Origin: an uncultured Clostridia bacterium
GTDB taxonomy: Bacteria > Bacillota > Clostridia > TANB77 > CAG-508
NCBI GenBank assembly: GCA_949388605.1
Contig: CASKJV010000003.1
Location: 1-64,000, forward strand
DNA length: 64,000 nucleotides
Direction: 5' to 3'
The stretch's first letter is position 1; every line of letters starts with the position of its first letter. The position numbers were made by a program, and so were the translations under genes. The notes beneath the pieces are model-generated. The model searched no databases. It was not told the origin of the DNA and worked only from the letters and a program-made list of their open reading frames with translations. Below are positions 10,933 to 21,800 of the stretch, piece after piece.

Positions 10933-11994
10933 TTATAACATTTTTACAAACTCGTCAAAGATATATGCTGTATCTTCTGGGCCTGGACATGCTTCTGGGT
11001 GAAATTGTACTGTGAATATTTTTTTATTTTTATAACTTAAACCTTCTACTGTTCCATCATTTAAATTAATATGTGATACTTCTGCTATTTTTGAGTTTAC
11101 ACTTTCTTCAAGAATATAATATCCATGATTTTGAGATGTAATATGAACTCTTCCTTTTTTTAAATCTTTTACTGGATGATTTGGTCCTCTATGTCCATAT
11201 TTTAGTTTTGCCGTTTTGGCACCTACTGCAAGTCCCATTAATTGATGACCTAAGCATATTCCTAAAATTGGAATTTCTGTATTATATAATTTTTTAACAT
11301 TTTTTATTTGATATATACAATCTTCTGGATTACCTGGTCCATTTGATAACATTATTCCGTCTGGTTTCATTTCAATTACTTTTTCAGCTGGTGTATCTGC
11401 TGGAAATACAGTAACTTCACAATCTCTTTTTAATAGTGAATTTACTATATTGTGTTTAAATCCATAATCCATTAAAGCTACTTTTTTTGACTTTCCTTTA
11501 CCATATACTTTAATTTCTTTTGAAGTAACTTCATCTACTACTTTTCCTACTTCATAAATTTTTATTTTTTCCATTATCTCATCAATATTATTAATATTTG
11601 ATGTAATATATCCTTTCATTGTTCCTGCATTTCTTAAAGTTTTAGTTAATTTTCTAGTATTAATATTAGTTAAACCTGGAACATTATAATCTCTTAAAAA
11701 TTTATCTAAACTGAATTTTGTTCTGAAATTACTTTCAAACTCTGCAAGTTCATGTATAAATACTGCTTTAGCCCAAATTCTATCAGATTCTGTATCTTCT
11801 GGTATAACTCCATAATTTCCTATTAAAGGATATGTCATTACTATTCCTTGCCCAGCATATGATGGATCTGTAAATGTTTCAATATATCCAGCCATTCCAG
11901 TATTAAAAACAACTTCGCAGGCAGTATCCATAGTATAACCTATTCTTTCTCCCTCGAAAATCTCTCCGTTTTCAAGTACTAAATATCCTATCAT
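10933..11994 (-). CDS. carA: Carbamoyl-phosphate synthase small subunit (likely start at internal Met, MIGYLVLENGEIFEGE)
   Basis: GATase motifs LGICLGHQLM and VQFHPEACPGP; RBS agaggagg precedes the 11994 start. Confidence 0.96.
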   Translation of the reverse strand: MIGYLVLENGEIFEGERIGYTMDTACEVVFNTGMAGYIETFTDPSYAGQGIVMTYPLIGNYGVIPEDTESDRIWAKAVFIHELAEFESNFRTKFSLDKFLRDYNVPGLTNINTRKLTKTLRNAGTMKGYITSNINNIDEIMEKIKIYEVGKVVDEVTSKEIKVYGKGKSKKVALMDYGFKHNIVNSLLKRDCEVTVFPADTPAEKVIEMKPDGIMLSNGPGNPEDCIYQIKNVKKLYNTEIPILGICLGHQLMGLAVGAKTAKLKYGHRGPNHPVKDLKKGRVHITSQNHGYYILEESVNSKIAEVSHINLNDGTVEGLSYKNKKIFTVQFHPEACPGPEDTAYIFDEFVKML

Positions 11995-12026
11995 TTCTCT
12001 TTTCCTCCTCTTAGAACATAAAAAAA

Positions 12027-12047
12027 ACACTAATTAAATTAGTGTTT
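12027..12047 (-). terminator. Intrinsic terminator hairpin just upstream of carA (possible attenuator)
   Basis: Minus strand AACACTAATTTAATTAGTGTT followed by a T tract. Confidence 0.65.
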
Positions 12048-12166
12048 TAAAAACAAATATTATTAATTTTAAAAATTGAGAAAGTAAATAAAACTATTAA
12101 ATAAATAGCCATAGCCTTTGAAAAAATTGTATTTTCAATTGTTTTTGGTCTACTTAAAATTTTCAT
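12047..12166 (-). CDS. Small 39-aa membrane-like ORF (MKILSRPKTIENTIFSKAMAIYLIVLFTFSIFKINNICF)
   Basis: ORF read by eye with GAAAGG SD; stop abuts the terminator hairpin; absent from the supplied ORF track. Confidence 0.4.
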   Translation of the reverse strand: MKILSRPKTIENTIFSKAMAIYLIVLFTFSIFKINNICF

Positions 12167-12287
12167 TTTTCTTTCCTTTCATATTCCCTATTATTTCTAT
12201 TTTACAATATCTAAATACAAAAATCAACCTTTTTCGCCATATTTGTTTTTATTATATCTTAAAATTTAAGATTAATATTATTATTTT

Positions 12288-14225
12288 TTATGATTTTAGC
12301 GTCCACCGCAACCGCCACCTCCGGCCGCCGTCTCCGCCTCCACTGGAGAAACCTCCTCCGCCTCCACTTCCACTGCTACTTGACGAATTAGCAATGTTAT
12401 AAGCAGATACAGCACTTGTGTAAACTTTTTCCAAACTACTACTGAAATTATCAAAATAATTATCATTAAATCTTGAATCACATACCATATTCCAATATGC
12501 ATATCTCATATACATATCTCCAACAGATTGTGAACTATCTATATTAAACATTTCTGGATGAACAACTTTTAATTGTTGGATAACTTTTTTAGAAATTCCA
12601 AATGTTGTAGCATATACTAAAAATTTTTCCCATAAAACTATATCTGGAACACTTTTTTCTTTTAATAAAGAATAATCTTCCATATATTTTTTTAGTCCTT
12701 CCCACTGCATTTTTTCTATATACCCTTTTTCAGAAAGAGTTGTAACTTTTTTGATATTTCTAGAAATAACTACTATACAAGCTATTATACCAATATATAT
12801 AGTAAAAATTAATGTAAAAAATGGCATTACAAAAAACGATATACACAATAACATTATATACAAGCCTCTTTTTTTAATTAACTTTTCTGAAACTACTCTT
12901 CTTTCTTCGTCTATATTTCCATATTTTTCTTCATATTCATCAATAACATTATTAATTTTATTTAACTCTTTATAAACTTCATCATAGTTGTCTTTAGCAT
13001 ACTGTGCAAAATCTTTAGTTGTTATATATTCTCTATTTTCAATAGCTTTTTCTAATATATTTAATATAATATTTTCGTCTTCACTTAAACCTACAGGATT
13101 ATTATTTTCAATTAAAATAATCTTAACTTCCTTTTCATTTATAGGTTCAAATTTTAAATAGCCTTTTAATGATAAATCTAATATTGTACCAGCAAATATT
13201 TTTGAAATACTTTGGTTTATATAAGATTTATTATACCTAAATTCATACATATAAGAAGCTCTTGCTGGTGTTGCTTCATTCTCATTTGGAATTTCTCTAA
13301 AATACTCAATTTCAGGAATTGAATAAGCAAATTCTTTTTCTAATTCTTTTCCATTTTTTATATATTTCTTTATTTTGGATAAGAAGAAAATAACAATTAA
13401 TATATTTATTATAATAATTCCAAATATGAAACTTCTATATAATGCTATTTTAGCATTTGTATCATCTGCCCATTTTTGTTCTTCATCTAATATTGATTGC
13501 AATTTATTTTTATTAATGATATTTGTACTTTCTTCATAAATATTTTCTTCTGTAACAACTCTGACTTCTAACAAAGAATTTGATGGAATTGAAACCACAG
13601 AAAAAGTTACTAAATTATTATCTGTTCTTTCGATGTTTCCAGTTAACTCTCCATGTGCCCATACTCTAAGTTTTTCTATATTACTAACCTTCTGTGGAAG
13701 ATGTATACTGCCAGTAATATTTTTACCAGGAATTGCATTTTGTGTTCCCAAGAACTGCCAATACAATTCTGTACAATCATTATATATTTTTACTGCATCT
13801 TCAATTGTATAATAAATTTTATATGTTCTTACATCAGAAGAGTTATCTAATCCAACATTCCAAGCAATTTCAAAAGTTGAATAATCTGTTTTTAAAGCAT
13901 AATAACACCCTGGATCTACATGATATTGTTCTTCAAAAATTTGAGTTAAAAATAATTCTTCATTATTTTCTGTTCTGGCTACCTTAACATTAGTTATACC
14001 TGAATATTTAGAACTATCTAATTTAAAATTTTTAAATAGTGTATTAGTTTCACTTATTTTTATATCCCAAGTTTCTACTACATCCATACTTCCATCTTCA
14101 TTTACTGTTGCATTATAATCTAGTGCATTCCATTTTTGTGTTCCTGCATAAGATTTTACATTAAATAGCATAAACAAAGTTATTAAAAAAAAGGTTAAGT
14201 AAAAAATCTTATTTTTTATTTTCAT
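12288..14225 (-). CDS. DUF2207-type membrane protein with Gly-rich C-terminus (frame apparently shifted at the C-terminus)
   Basis: Signal peptide, WNALDYNATVNEDGSMDVVETWDI, TM helices, SSSSSGSGGGGGFSSGGGDGG tail. Confidence 0.85.
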   Translation of the reverse strand: MKIKNKIFYLTFFLITLFMLFNVKSYAGTQKWNALDYNATVNEDGSMDVVETWDIKISETNTLFKNFKLDSSKYSGITNVKVARTENNEELFLTQIFEEQYHVDPGCYYALKTDYSTFEIAWNVGLDNSSDVRTYKIYYTIEDAVKIYNDCTELYWQFLGTQNAIPGKNITGSIHLPQKVSNIEKLRVWAHGELTGNIERTDNNLVTFSVVSIPSNSLLEVRVVTEENIYEESTNIINKNKLQSILDEEQKWADDTNAKIALYRSFIFGIIIINILIVIFFLSKIKKYIKNGKELEKEFAYSIPEIEYFREIPNENEATPARASYMYEFRYNKSYINQSISKIFAGTILDLSLKGYLKFEPINEKEVKIILIENNNPVGLSEDENIILNILEKAIENREYITTKDFAQYAKDNYDEVYKELNKINNVIDEYEEKYGNIDEERRVVSEKLIKKRGLYIMLLCISFFVMPFFTLIFTIYIGIIACIVVISRNIKKVTTLSEKGYIEKMQWEGLKKYMEDYSLLKEKSVPDIVLWEKFLVYATTFGISKKVIQQLKVVHPEMFNIDSSQSVGDMYMRYAYWNMVCDSRFNDNYFDNFSSSLEKVYTSAVSAYNIANSSSSSGSGGGGGFSSGGGDGGRRWRLRWTLKS

Positions 14226-14435
14226 ATTTCCTCCTATAATTATAATATACAAAAATTATATATCATAATTGTATTTTATACTAGAAAAATATGAAAAATT
14301 TTATAACACTTAAATTACATTAAATAATAATTGCACAATATATTTGCCGAAAGTATTATATTATAAAACAAAAGAGTGCTAACAACTTTTTAGTCGTCAA
14401 CACTCATTTTTTTCTCAAGAAAATTTCTTATTGAA

Positions 14436-14645
14436 TTATCTAAAATAAGAAATAATACAGTATAATAGAACAATTGCTACAATTATCAGAGCAATATATC
14501 CTATTCCCCGAATTACAGGACTTTCATCTTTGATCATCCGATTTAACACATTTTCAAGGAATTCGATTATTGCTGTTCCAAATAAAATTAGGCATATACT
14601 TATGACTATACTCAACCTTATACCTCCTAAATAAAAATACTCCAA
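14436..14645 (-). CDS. Small membrane protein
   Basis: 69 aa with two TM segments; flanked by terminator-like hairpins. Confidence 0.5.
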   Translation of the reverse strand: MEYFYLGGIRLSIVISICLILFGTAIIEFLENVLNRMIKDESPVIRGIGYIALIIVAIVLLYCIISYFR

Positions 14646-14698
14646 CAGTAACTATTGGAGTATATCATGCTTTACATAAAATTTCAAGTATTTAATTA

Positions 14699-15574
14699 TT
14701 ATTTTAATTGTTTCATAACTTCTTCTGCAAAGTTTTCTTCTTTTTTCTCTATTCCTTCACCTTTTTCAAATCTAGCAAATCTAACCATTTCAGCACCTTT
14801 GTTTTTAATTAATTGTCCTACTTTAACACTAGAATCTTTAACAAATTCTTGATCTAATAAACAGATTTCTGAATAGAATTTTCCAATTCTACCTTGTACC
14901 ATTTTTTCTGCTATTTCAGCTGGTTTTCCTTCATTCATAGCTTGTGCTTTTAATATTTCCATTTCTTTTTCTACTCTCTCTTGAGGAACAGCTTCTCTAT
15001 TTAAATATTCTGGTCTAGCAGCTGCAATTTGCATACATACATCTTTTGCTAGTTCTGATTCTCCTTTAGCAAAATCAACTAATACTGCAATTTTTCCAGC
15101 TCCATGAATATAACTTTCAACTAATCCTTCAGATTCAAATCTTTCGAATCTTCTAATTGTCATATTTTCACCGATTGTAGCGATTTTTTCTGTTAATACT
15201 TCTTTAACTGTTTTTCCGCTTTCTTTATATGATGTTTCTAATAATGTTTCAACATCAGCTGGATTTTTTTCGGCAATTACTTCAGCTACATCATTTACAA
15301 ATTTAACAAATTCTTCATTTTTTCCAACAAAGTCTGTTTCAGCATTTACTTCTACTATAGAACCTACTTTTTTATCTGCTGTAACATAAGTTGCAACTAG
15401 ACCTTCAGCAGCAACTCTTCCTGATTTTTTAGCAGCTTTTGCAATTCCTCTTTCTCTTAATAATTCTGCTGCTTTTTCCATATCTCCATCTGTTTCTGTT
15501 AAAACTTTTTTGCAGTCCATCATTCCTGCACCTGTTTTTTCTCTTAATTGTTTAACTAATTCTGCAGTTATCAT
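14699..15574 (-). CDS. tsf: Translation elongation factor Ts
   Basis: VKQLREKTGAGMMDCKKVLTE, VNAETDFVGKNEEF; adjacent to rpsB. Confidence 0.97.
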   Translation of the reverse strand: MITAELVKQLREKTGAGMMDCKKVLTETDGDMEKAAELLRERGIAKAAKKSGRVAAEGLVATYVTADKKVGSIVEVNAETDFVGKNEEFVKFVNDVAEVIAEKNPADVETLLETSYKESGKTVKEVLTEKIATIGENMTIRRFERFESEGLVESYIHGAGKIAVLVDFAKGESELAKDVCMQIAAARPEYLNREAVPQERVEKEMEILKAQAMNEGKPAEIAEKMVQGRIGKFYSEICLLDQEFVKDSSVKVGQLIKNKGAEMVRFARFEKGEGIEKKEENFAEEVMKQLK

Positions 15575-15706
15575 TTCACTACCTCCTAATTAATTTATTA
15601 TTTGTCCACTTTTTTTGTGGTATATTTTTATAATCTAAAAACGGACACAATAATATTAGATTTAAACATATTATTTAATGTCCGCTTCTGTTATTTTGGT
15701 TAAATA

Positions 15707-16489
15707 TTATTCTTCTACTGTTTCTTCTTTAGCAGCTACTTCTTCCATATCTGTAGCTTCTCCAGAATTAACGATTTCTTCCATTTCAGAAGATACTTCT
15801 GCATCTTCTCCTTGTCTTCCTTCTATAACAGCATTTGCCATAACATCTGCTATTAATTTAACAGCTCTTATAGCATCGTCGTTTCCTGGTATAGCATAAT
15901 CAACATCTTCTGGATTACAGTTTGTATCTACTAAACCAACTACTGGTATTCCTAATTTTCTAGCTTCTAATATAGCTATTCTTTCTTTTTTAGGATCTAC
16001 TACAAACATAACTCCTGGCATTTCTTTCATATCTTTAATTCCACCAAGGTTTTTTTCTAATTTTTCCATTTCATTTTTTAAATCTATAACTTCTTTTTTA
16101 GGTAATACTTCAAATGTTCCATCTTCTTGCATTTCTTCTAAGTCTTTTAATCTTTGGATTCTTCCTTGAATTGTTTTGAAGTTTGTAAGCATACCACCTA
16201 ACCATCTTTGGTCTACATAGTACATATTACATTTTTGAGCAGCTTCTTTTATACATTCTTGTGCTTGTTTTTTTGTTCCTACAAAAAGAACTGTTTTTCC
16301 TTCTTCTGATTGCTCTTTAACGAATTTGTAAGCCTCGTCTAATTTTTTTGATGTTTTTTGTAAATCGATAATATGGATTCCATTTCTAGCTTGGAATATA
16401 TATTCAGCCATTTTAGGATCCCATCTTCTTGTTTGATGTCCGAAATGAACACCTGCTTCAAGTAATTGTTTCATTGCAACTACTGCCAT
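15707..16489 (-). CDS. rpsB: 30S ribosomal protein S2
   Basis: [47 protein letters not shown]. Confidence 0.98.
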   Translation of the reverse strand: MAVVAMKQLLEAGVHFGHQTRRWDPKMAEYIFQARNGIHIIDLQKTSKKLDEAYKFVKEQSEEGKTVLFVGTKKQAQECIKEAAQKCNMYYVDQRWLGGMLTNFKTIQGRIQRLKDLEEMQEDGTFEVLPKKEVIDLKNEMEKLEKNLGGIKDMKEMPGVMFVVDPKKERIAILEARKLGIPVVGLVDTNCNPEDVDYAIPGNDDAIRAVKLIADVMANAVIEGRQGEDAEVSSEMEEIVNSGEATDMEEVAAKEETVEE

Positions 16490-16759
16490 TTTTAATTCCT
16501 CCTTATTTGTTTTTTTCCTCCATAGATTTCTACATTTTAAACAACTATTTTTATAAAACTTAATAGCACAATTTAAAACTCAACCTATGTGCGAATTTTA
16601 ATACCTAAATACTATAACAGATTTTTGGTTCGATTTCAAGTATTTTTTCTATATTTGTATTATTTTATTGTATTTTTTGAAATTAACTTTTACTATATTA
16701 TTTAATTTAGCACAATTTTTAAATGTAAATAATATAAATTTAAATATTTTATTTCATTA

Positions 16760-16850
16760 TTTCAGTATTCTTATTAATATTTTTATTAATACTTTTATTA
16801 ATACTTTTATCTATATTTCTTTCTATATTTCTTTCTATATTTTTAACTAA
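16760..16850. repeat. AT-rich tandem microrepeats (tattaatactttt and atttctttctat units)
   Basis: Repeat units read directly. Confidence 0.6.
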
Positions 16851-17107
16851 ACTTTATCTTTTGACTAATAAAATTGCTAACTATATTAGTTATTTTAAAA
16901 AAATTAAATAACATTTTTCTAACTGTTATATCTTTTATTAATTGTTATAATGTATTGTTTTGTTACTTACTAGTTTAAGTACCTAAATTAATAAAAAACT
17001 TATTTTATTCGTAAAATCGCTATTTTTCACCACTTTTTTATATTTTTTTGTTTTTTGGGGTTACAATAGCAAACGAATTTTGCTTTATTTATTGCAAAAT
17101 TTAGAAG

Positions 17108-17715
17108 TTAGTACAGAGATGAAATCAAACTATGTCACTATTTTTCAAATCAATTAAACATTGGAGGTAATCATTATGAACAAAAAGAAAAATTTAAAGA
17201 CAGTACTCAGTTTCATCTTAACCCTTACATTGGCATTTTCACTCAGTTTCACTGCATTTGCAGCTGAACAGAACGATCTTGGCAATTATACTTATGAACA
17301 CCCGCGGGCAAATACAATTGAATATTGTATTGAACCTGGCGGAACCCTCAATTTTTCTGATGACAATGGCATTATGCCGCTGGTGAATAATCAATTTACA
17401 ACAACAATAATTGGTAATTATTCGACCACCACTCCTGAAGCCAGTATACCTGATCGTTATATGGCTTATGAGATTTATGCCACAGATCTTAATGGAAATA
17501 CTGTCAATGGAAATTATAGAGTTGATTTATGCTGTGTTGGCACAATAGCAAGTATGTCTTATGCAATAGATGGTACTTGGCATAAAAAAGATTGGATTGA
17601 TTTACAGGCAACCAATAACACCTGTTATTTCAGAATAACCAATAATAGTTCTACTCGAATTAGAGTATTAACTAAATATTATTCTTGGAGGTAACAACTT
17701 TTATCTCTGTACTAA
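17108..17715. repeat. 17-bp inverted repeat (1 mismatch) flanking the secreted-protein gene
   Basis: ttagtacagagatgaaa (17108-17124) versus ttttatctctgtactaa (17699-17715). Confidence 0.6.
17176..17694 (+). CDS. Secreted hypothetical protein
   Basis: Signal peptide MNKKKNLKTVLSFILTLTLAFSLSFTAFAA; ggaggt RBS. Confidence 0.75.
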   Translation: MNKKKNLKTVLSFILTLTLAFSLSFTAFAAEQNDLGNYTYEHPRANTIEYCIEPGGTLNFSDDNGIMPLVNNQFTTTIIGNYSTTTPEASIPDRYMAYEIYATDLNGNTVNGNYRVDLCCVGTIASMSYAIDGTWHKKDWIDLQATNNTCYFRITNNSSTRIRVLTKYYSWR

Positions 17716-17718
17716 AAA

Positions 17719-17738
17719 AGACTAGGTTAATACCTAGT
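17719..17738. terminator. Intrinsic terminator hairpin
   Basis: GACTAGGT-TAAT-ACCTAGTC. Confidence 0.75.
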
Positions 17739-18423
17739 CTTCTTCATTTAAATTTATTACAAAATTCCAATCTCCATAAATATCTTTTTGTTCTGAGTCT
17801 TTACTTATTTTAAAACTATCAATATCTATATATAATTTATTCAATTGAAGTTTATTTTTTGAAATTGATATTAATACTACACCATTTTCTTTGCTAACTC
17901 TTTTAAACTTATACTCATATTCAACATTTTCGCAAATCTGTTTGCTACCTATAATAGTATTTCCATTTTCATCTTTAAGTTCAAAATCTTCAATAAAGAT
18001 TTTATCAAACTCTTCTTCAACTTCAACATTAAAAGCTAAATATAAATTATCTTCGTGACAAGATATTGCATTTACATTTAAAGAAATTCCATTAAAGTTT
18101 TGATAATCTGTATTTATCTCTTTTATATCACCTTTTTCATATGCAATTTCGATATTTTTATCAAAATTAGAAAAAACTAAACTAAATATACCTTCTAATT
18201 CATCTGCAAATGCACATGACGAAAGTACCATAAAACAAATAAATACTGCTGCAGCTCTATAACAACAGTACAATGGATAAAAGATAGCTTTCTTCTTTGT
18301 CTCATTACATTTATTATATTCATTATTCATACTATTTTCTAATTTATCTTTAAAATCATCCGGCAATTCTTCTTGCTGTATTTTACATTTTAATACTTCT
18401 AACTCTATTTCTAATTTTCCCAT
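17734..18423 (-). CDS. Anti-sigma-factor-like membrane protein (DUF4179-like)
   Basis: Single TM helix after about 50 aa; directly downstream of an ECF sigma gene. Confidence 0.65.
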   Translation of the reverse strand: MGKLEIELEVLKCKIQQEELPDDFKDKLENSMNNEYNKCNETKKKAIFYPLYCCYRAAAVFICFMVLSSCAFADELEGIFSLVFSNFDKNIEIAYEKGDIKEINTDYQNFNGISLNVNAISCHEDNLYLAFNVEVEEEFDKIFIEDFELKDENGNTIIGSKQICENVEYEYKFKRVSKENGVVLISISKNKLQLNKLYIDIDSFKISKDSEQKDIYGDWNFVINLNEED

Positions 18424-18428
18424 TTGTA

Positions 18429-18884
18429 TTATTCCTTTATATCTAAACCTTTTTCTAATATTTCTCTAGCTCTTTTTAATCTTATTCTTGCATTTTCTTC
18501 GCTAATTTCCAAAATTTTACTAATCTCTTGCATATTAATTTCTTCAAAATAATATAAGATTATAATGTTTTTATAAATATCTCTTAGTCCTTGAATTTTA
18601 TCAAATAAAGTATTATTAGGAGCAATATATTCCTTTTCATCATTTGATTTTTTCTTTTTACTAATTTTTCTTAAACTATTACAACATGAATTCATTGTTG
18701 TTCTGATAATCCAATATTTTTCATGTGTCTTGTCATCAAAACTTTTTCCACTTTTTACGTATTTAACATATTTTACAAATACTTCTTGTACCATATCTTC
18801 TGCATCTTCTTTATTTCTTAAATATCCTAATGATATATGGTATATCATTTTATGATATTCACTAATTACTTCTTTAAACTCCAA
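18429..18884 (-). CDS. ECF-type RNA polymerase sigma factor
   Basis: LRNKEDAEDMVQEVFVKYVKY; region 4 MQEISKILEISEENARIRLKRAREIL. Confidence 0.93.
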   Translation of the reverse strand: MEFKEVISEYHKMIYHISLGYLRNKEDAEDMVQEVFVKYVKYVKSGKSFDDKTHEKYWIIRTTMNSCCNSLRKISKKKKSNDEKEYIAPNNTLFDKIQGLRDIYKNIIILYYFEEINMQEISKILEISEENARIRLKRAREILEKGLDIKE

Positions 18885-19157
18885 CTTTCATTCACCTAAA
18901 CTTTCATCTAACGTATTTTTAACATTTGAATTATATATCTTATTTCTTCAAATATTTTACTTTGTATTCAAATTGCAACAAAACTTCATATCAGAATTTA
19001 ACTAAAAATGTCTGTTTTAATTGATTTTTCAACAAAAATATATTTTAGTTCTGTCACATAGTTATCTATAATAACATATTTATAAAACTTTCACAATATT
19101 TTGCATATTAAATTTTTGTAACAATACATTTACAAAAATATTAAATAAAAAGATTTT

Positions 19158-19184
19158 GCCCTGTGATTTTTATCTCACAGGGCA
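19158..19184. terminator. Intrinsic terminator hairpin
   Basis: gccctgtga...tcacagggc. Confidence 0.7.
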
Positions 19185-19211
19185 TTTAAAATCATGCTTA
19201 ATTAAGATTAC

Positions 19212-19946
19212 TTAGTGTACTCTTACCATTCCGTTTATGGATGAAACCTTACCGCTCGCTCTAAATTTGCCATTAGCTATATGTTCGTTTCTCGCTAATC
19301 CATTTACTGACGAAGTCCTTATTGTGCATAAACCAAATTTGCTTACATCCACTGTTACACTTCCATTAATAGATTTGGCATACATTTCGATATTACTTTT
19401 CGGTATAACAAAAATATCTATTATACCATTTTGAGATTGTGCATCGATTTCTTCACAGCATACTTCCGCCACAAGATTTCCGTTCACAGAATTGATTTTA
19501 ATTTTCTTAGCTTCCACATTTCTATAAAGCAGAACATTTCCAGTTACTGTCTTAACAGAAATACACTCAAAAATCTTTTGAGGAATAATTACATCCAGTT
19601 GAAGATTTCCATACATGTTGTTACTTGTATTTTCCACATTAATTGTGGCTTCCTGCCCGAACTTATTAATATCAACATCAACATCTCCATCAGTGTATAC
19701 TTTACCATGATAATGTACTTCTACATCATCTCTATCACCGATACTAATTGTAACATTGGCATTATTAGAACTAACTCTTATTTGGGTAATGTCATCAGCT
19801 CTAATTTTTTTGGTTTTGTCAATTTCTTTAGGTTCTGCACAAGAACCACCTCCACTTATAACCCGACCATCTATCATAACGATAGAGGCCCCATTAATAA
19901 TGGTGTAAGAACTACTCATAATAATGCTTCTCATGATTTTTTCCAC
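19212..19946 (-). CDS. DUF4097-like beta-repeat protein
   Basis: Repeated SVNGNLVAEV / SINGSVTVDV / SVNGLARN strands typical of adhesin-like DUF4097 proteins. Confidence 0.65.
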   Translation of the reverse strand: MEKIMRSIIMSSSYTIINGASIVMIDGRVISGGGSCAEPKEIDKTKKIRADDITQIRVSSNNANVTISIGDRDDVEVHYHGKVYTDGDVDVDINKFGQEATINVENTSNNMYGNLQLDVIIPQKIFECISVKTVTGNVLLYRNVEAKKIKINSVNGNLVAEVCCEEIDAQSQNGIIDIFVIPKSNIEMYAKSINGSVTVDVSKFGLCTIRTSSVNGLARNEHIANGKFRASGKVSSINGMVRVH

Positions 19947-20179
19947 CTTTCTTATTTTCTGCTTTTTAGCATTTGATAGGGTTTTAAATATAGGTATATA
20001 CCTATATTTATATTATATATCAAATATACCTAAATTACAAATTCTATTACTTTCTTATAACAACATAATAATCTAGTATGAAAGGTTATATTACTATTTT
20101 TACTGTAAACTTTTAAAGTACTCAAATATTTTAATATATTTAATCGACTCGTATTTCCTCTATATTAGCTATGCTTATT

Positions 20180-21370
20180 CTAATCTTCAAACTTTTCTAT
20201 TTTTCTTATATTTAATCCCATTATTAATATTGATAATGTTAGGACTACCATAACAATATTTAAAATTACTTGGCTTTCACATAATCCTGCAATTAAAAGA
20301 ACTAAGTATCCAAAAGCCCTACCAGAATTTAATATAGCCTCTCTTATAGAAAAGAATTCACATTGATTATTTTTATCTACTATAGAGCTATCTGATAAAT
20401 TAAATAGTCTTATTTCTCTTGTTAATGAAAGTAATCCTGTAGATATAACATAACATATATTATAAATTATTATAGTTACATTGTTTTTCCATATTAATAA
20501 TATTAAAACTAATATTACTGGTAATATACTGGATATTACTATAATCCTTTTATCATCTCTATTTTTATATACCTTTCCATATATCTGAACACAAATCATT
20601 AATAATATAGTTGTAATTGATGTTATTATTCCTAAATTCATATCTGTTTTAAATGAATTAAATATAAGTATAGTCATTAAAATTTCTAATGCTCCATTAC
20701 TAACATTCATACCAATAAAAAATTCTACCACTGACATTTTTCTTATTTGTTTATTCTTTTTTAATTTGTTCCAAGTATTTTTTAAACTAAATTTAGGTAA
20801 ACTATTTTCTTTTTCAGGTGTTATTATAAATGATAATATTATTTGTATAAGTGATATTGCTAATATAATTACAGCGGTTAGTTCATAATTAGTAACTGTT
20901 ATTATTGATCCTAATAAAATAGGACATAATATTCCTGTAATTGATTCAACAATTTTAGATTTTACAGTATATTCTGTTCTTTCTCCGTTATTTATTTTAT
21001 TTATTAGAAACAAATTATATGAAAACCAATACGAACTAGATGAAATTCCATAAAGAATTGAAAATAAACCTAAATGATTTATTATTTCTTCTTTTAAAAT
21101 AACAATAGACATTATATAGAAAAAGTTTAATATAACACCAATTCTAAACATTCCTATTCTAAACTTATTCTTTATAATACTTGCAACAATAAAAGTACCA
21201 ATAGCAAGAAATATATATGAGAATATATAATATATTGATAAATCAATCATACTTTCTTGTGAAGTTTTTATAAAGTATGCTGTTAAAAACGGTCCTATAA
21301 ATACTGACATTATTTTTCTCATTGCAGTTATTACAATTATTACATTTCCTTCTAATTTATTTTTTTTCAT
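20180..21370 (-). CDS. Major facilitator superfamily transporter
   Basis: 396 aa, about 12 TM segments. Confidence 0.75.
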   Translation of the reverse strand: MKKNKLEGNVIIVITAMRKIMSVFIGPFLTAYFIKTSQESMIDLSIYYIFSYIFLAIGTFIVASIIKNKFRIGMFRIGVILNFFYIMSIVILKEEIINHLGLFSILYGISSSSYWFSYNLFLINKINNGERTEYTVKSKIVESITGILCPILLGSIITVTNYELTAVIILAISLIQIILSFIITPEKENSLPKFSLKNTWNKLKKNKQIRKMSVVEFFIGMNVSNGALEILMTILIFNSFKTDMNLGIITSITTILLMICVQIYGKVYKNRDDKRIIVISSILPVILVLILLIWKNNVTIIIYNICYVISTGLLSLTREIRLFNLSDSSIVDKNNQCEFFSIREAILNSGRAFGYLVLLIAGLCESQVILNIVMVVLTLSILIMGLNIRKIEKFED

Positions 21371-21800
21371 AATTACTCCTACATTTATTAATATTTTATA
21401 TTGGCTTTAATAATATTTTATATAATTCCAATTACTCTCTTTTAATTTCTAATTTAATAATATCATAAAATCATAAAATAGCAACAGATAAACTTGGCAT
21501 TCAACAAGCCACATCAAAAAAATAATCCATCTACTACTTTCTAATCCTCTTTTTAAATTCCTATTTACAAAGCAAAGATAGTTTAAAGATGTATACAAAA
21601 ATGATAAATATATATAAGTAATGATAATTCTAAAAAAGCCAAAGACCTTGTCATTTTCTATATTATAATTAAATATAAAAAATGACAATCCCACATTTGT
21701 GGGATTGCCAAATAATTTGAGAAAACTCACTTCTACCTACCAAAGTAAGATGTGAGCTTTTTTTATTTATGTAGTTGCTTATCAACCCAGTTCTTAGTTT

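Noticed and set aside
16668-16850. 60-aa ORF in a tandem-repeat AT-rich tract
   Set aside because: Low complexity, no RBS, repeat artefact
21449-21730. 93-aa minus-strand ORF
   Set aside because: Overlaps terminator-like hairpins (caatcccac-attt-gtgggattg), no convincing RBS or domain; not supportable
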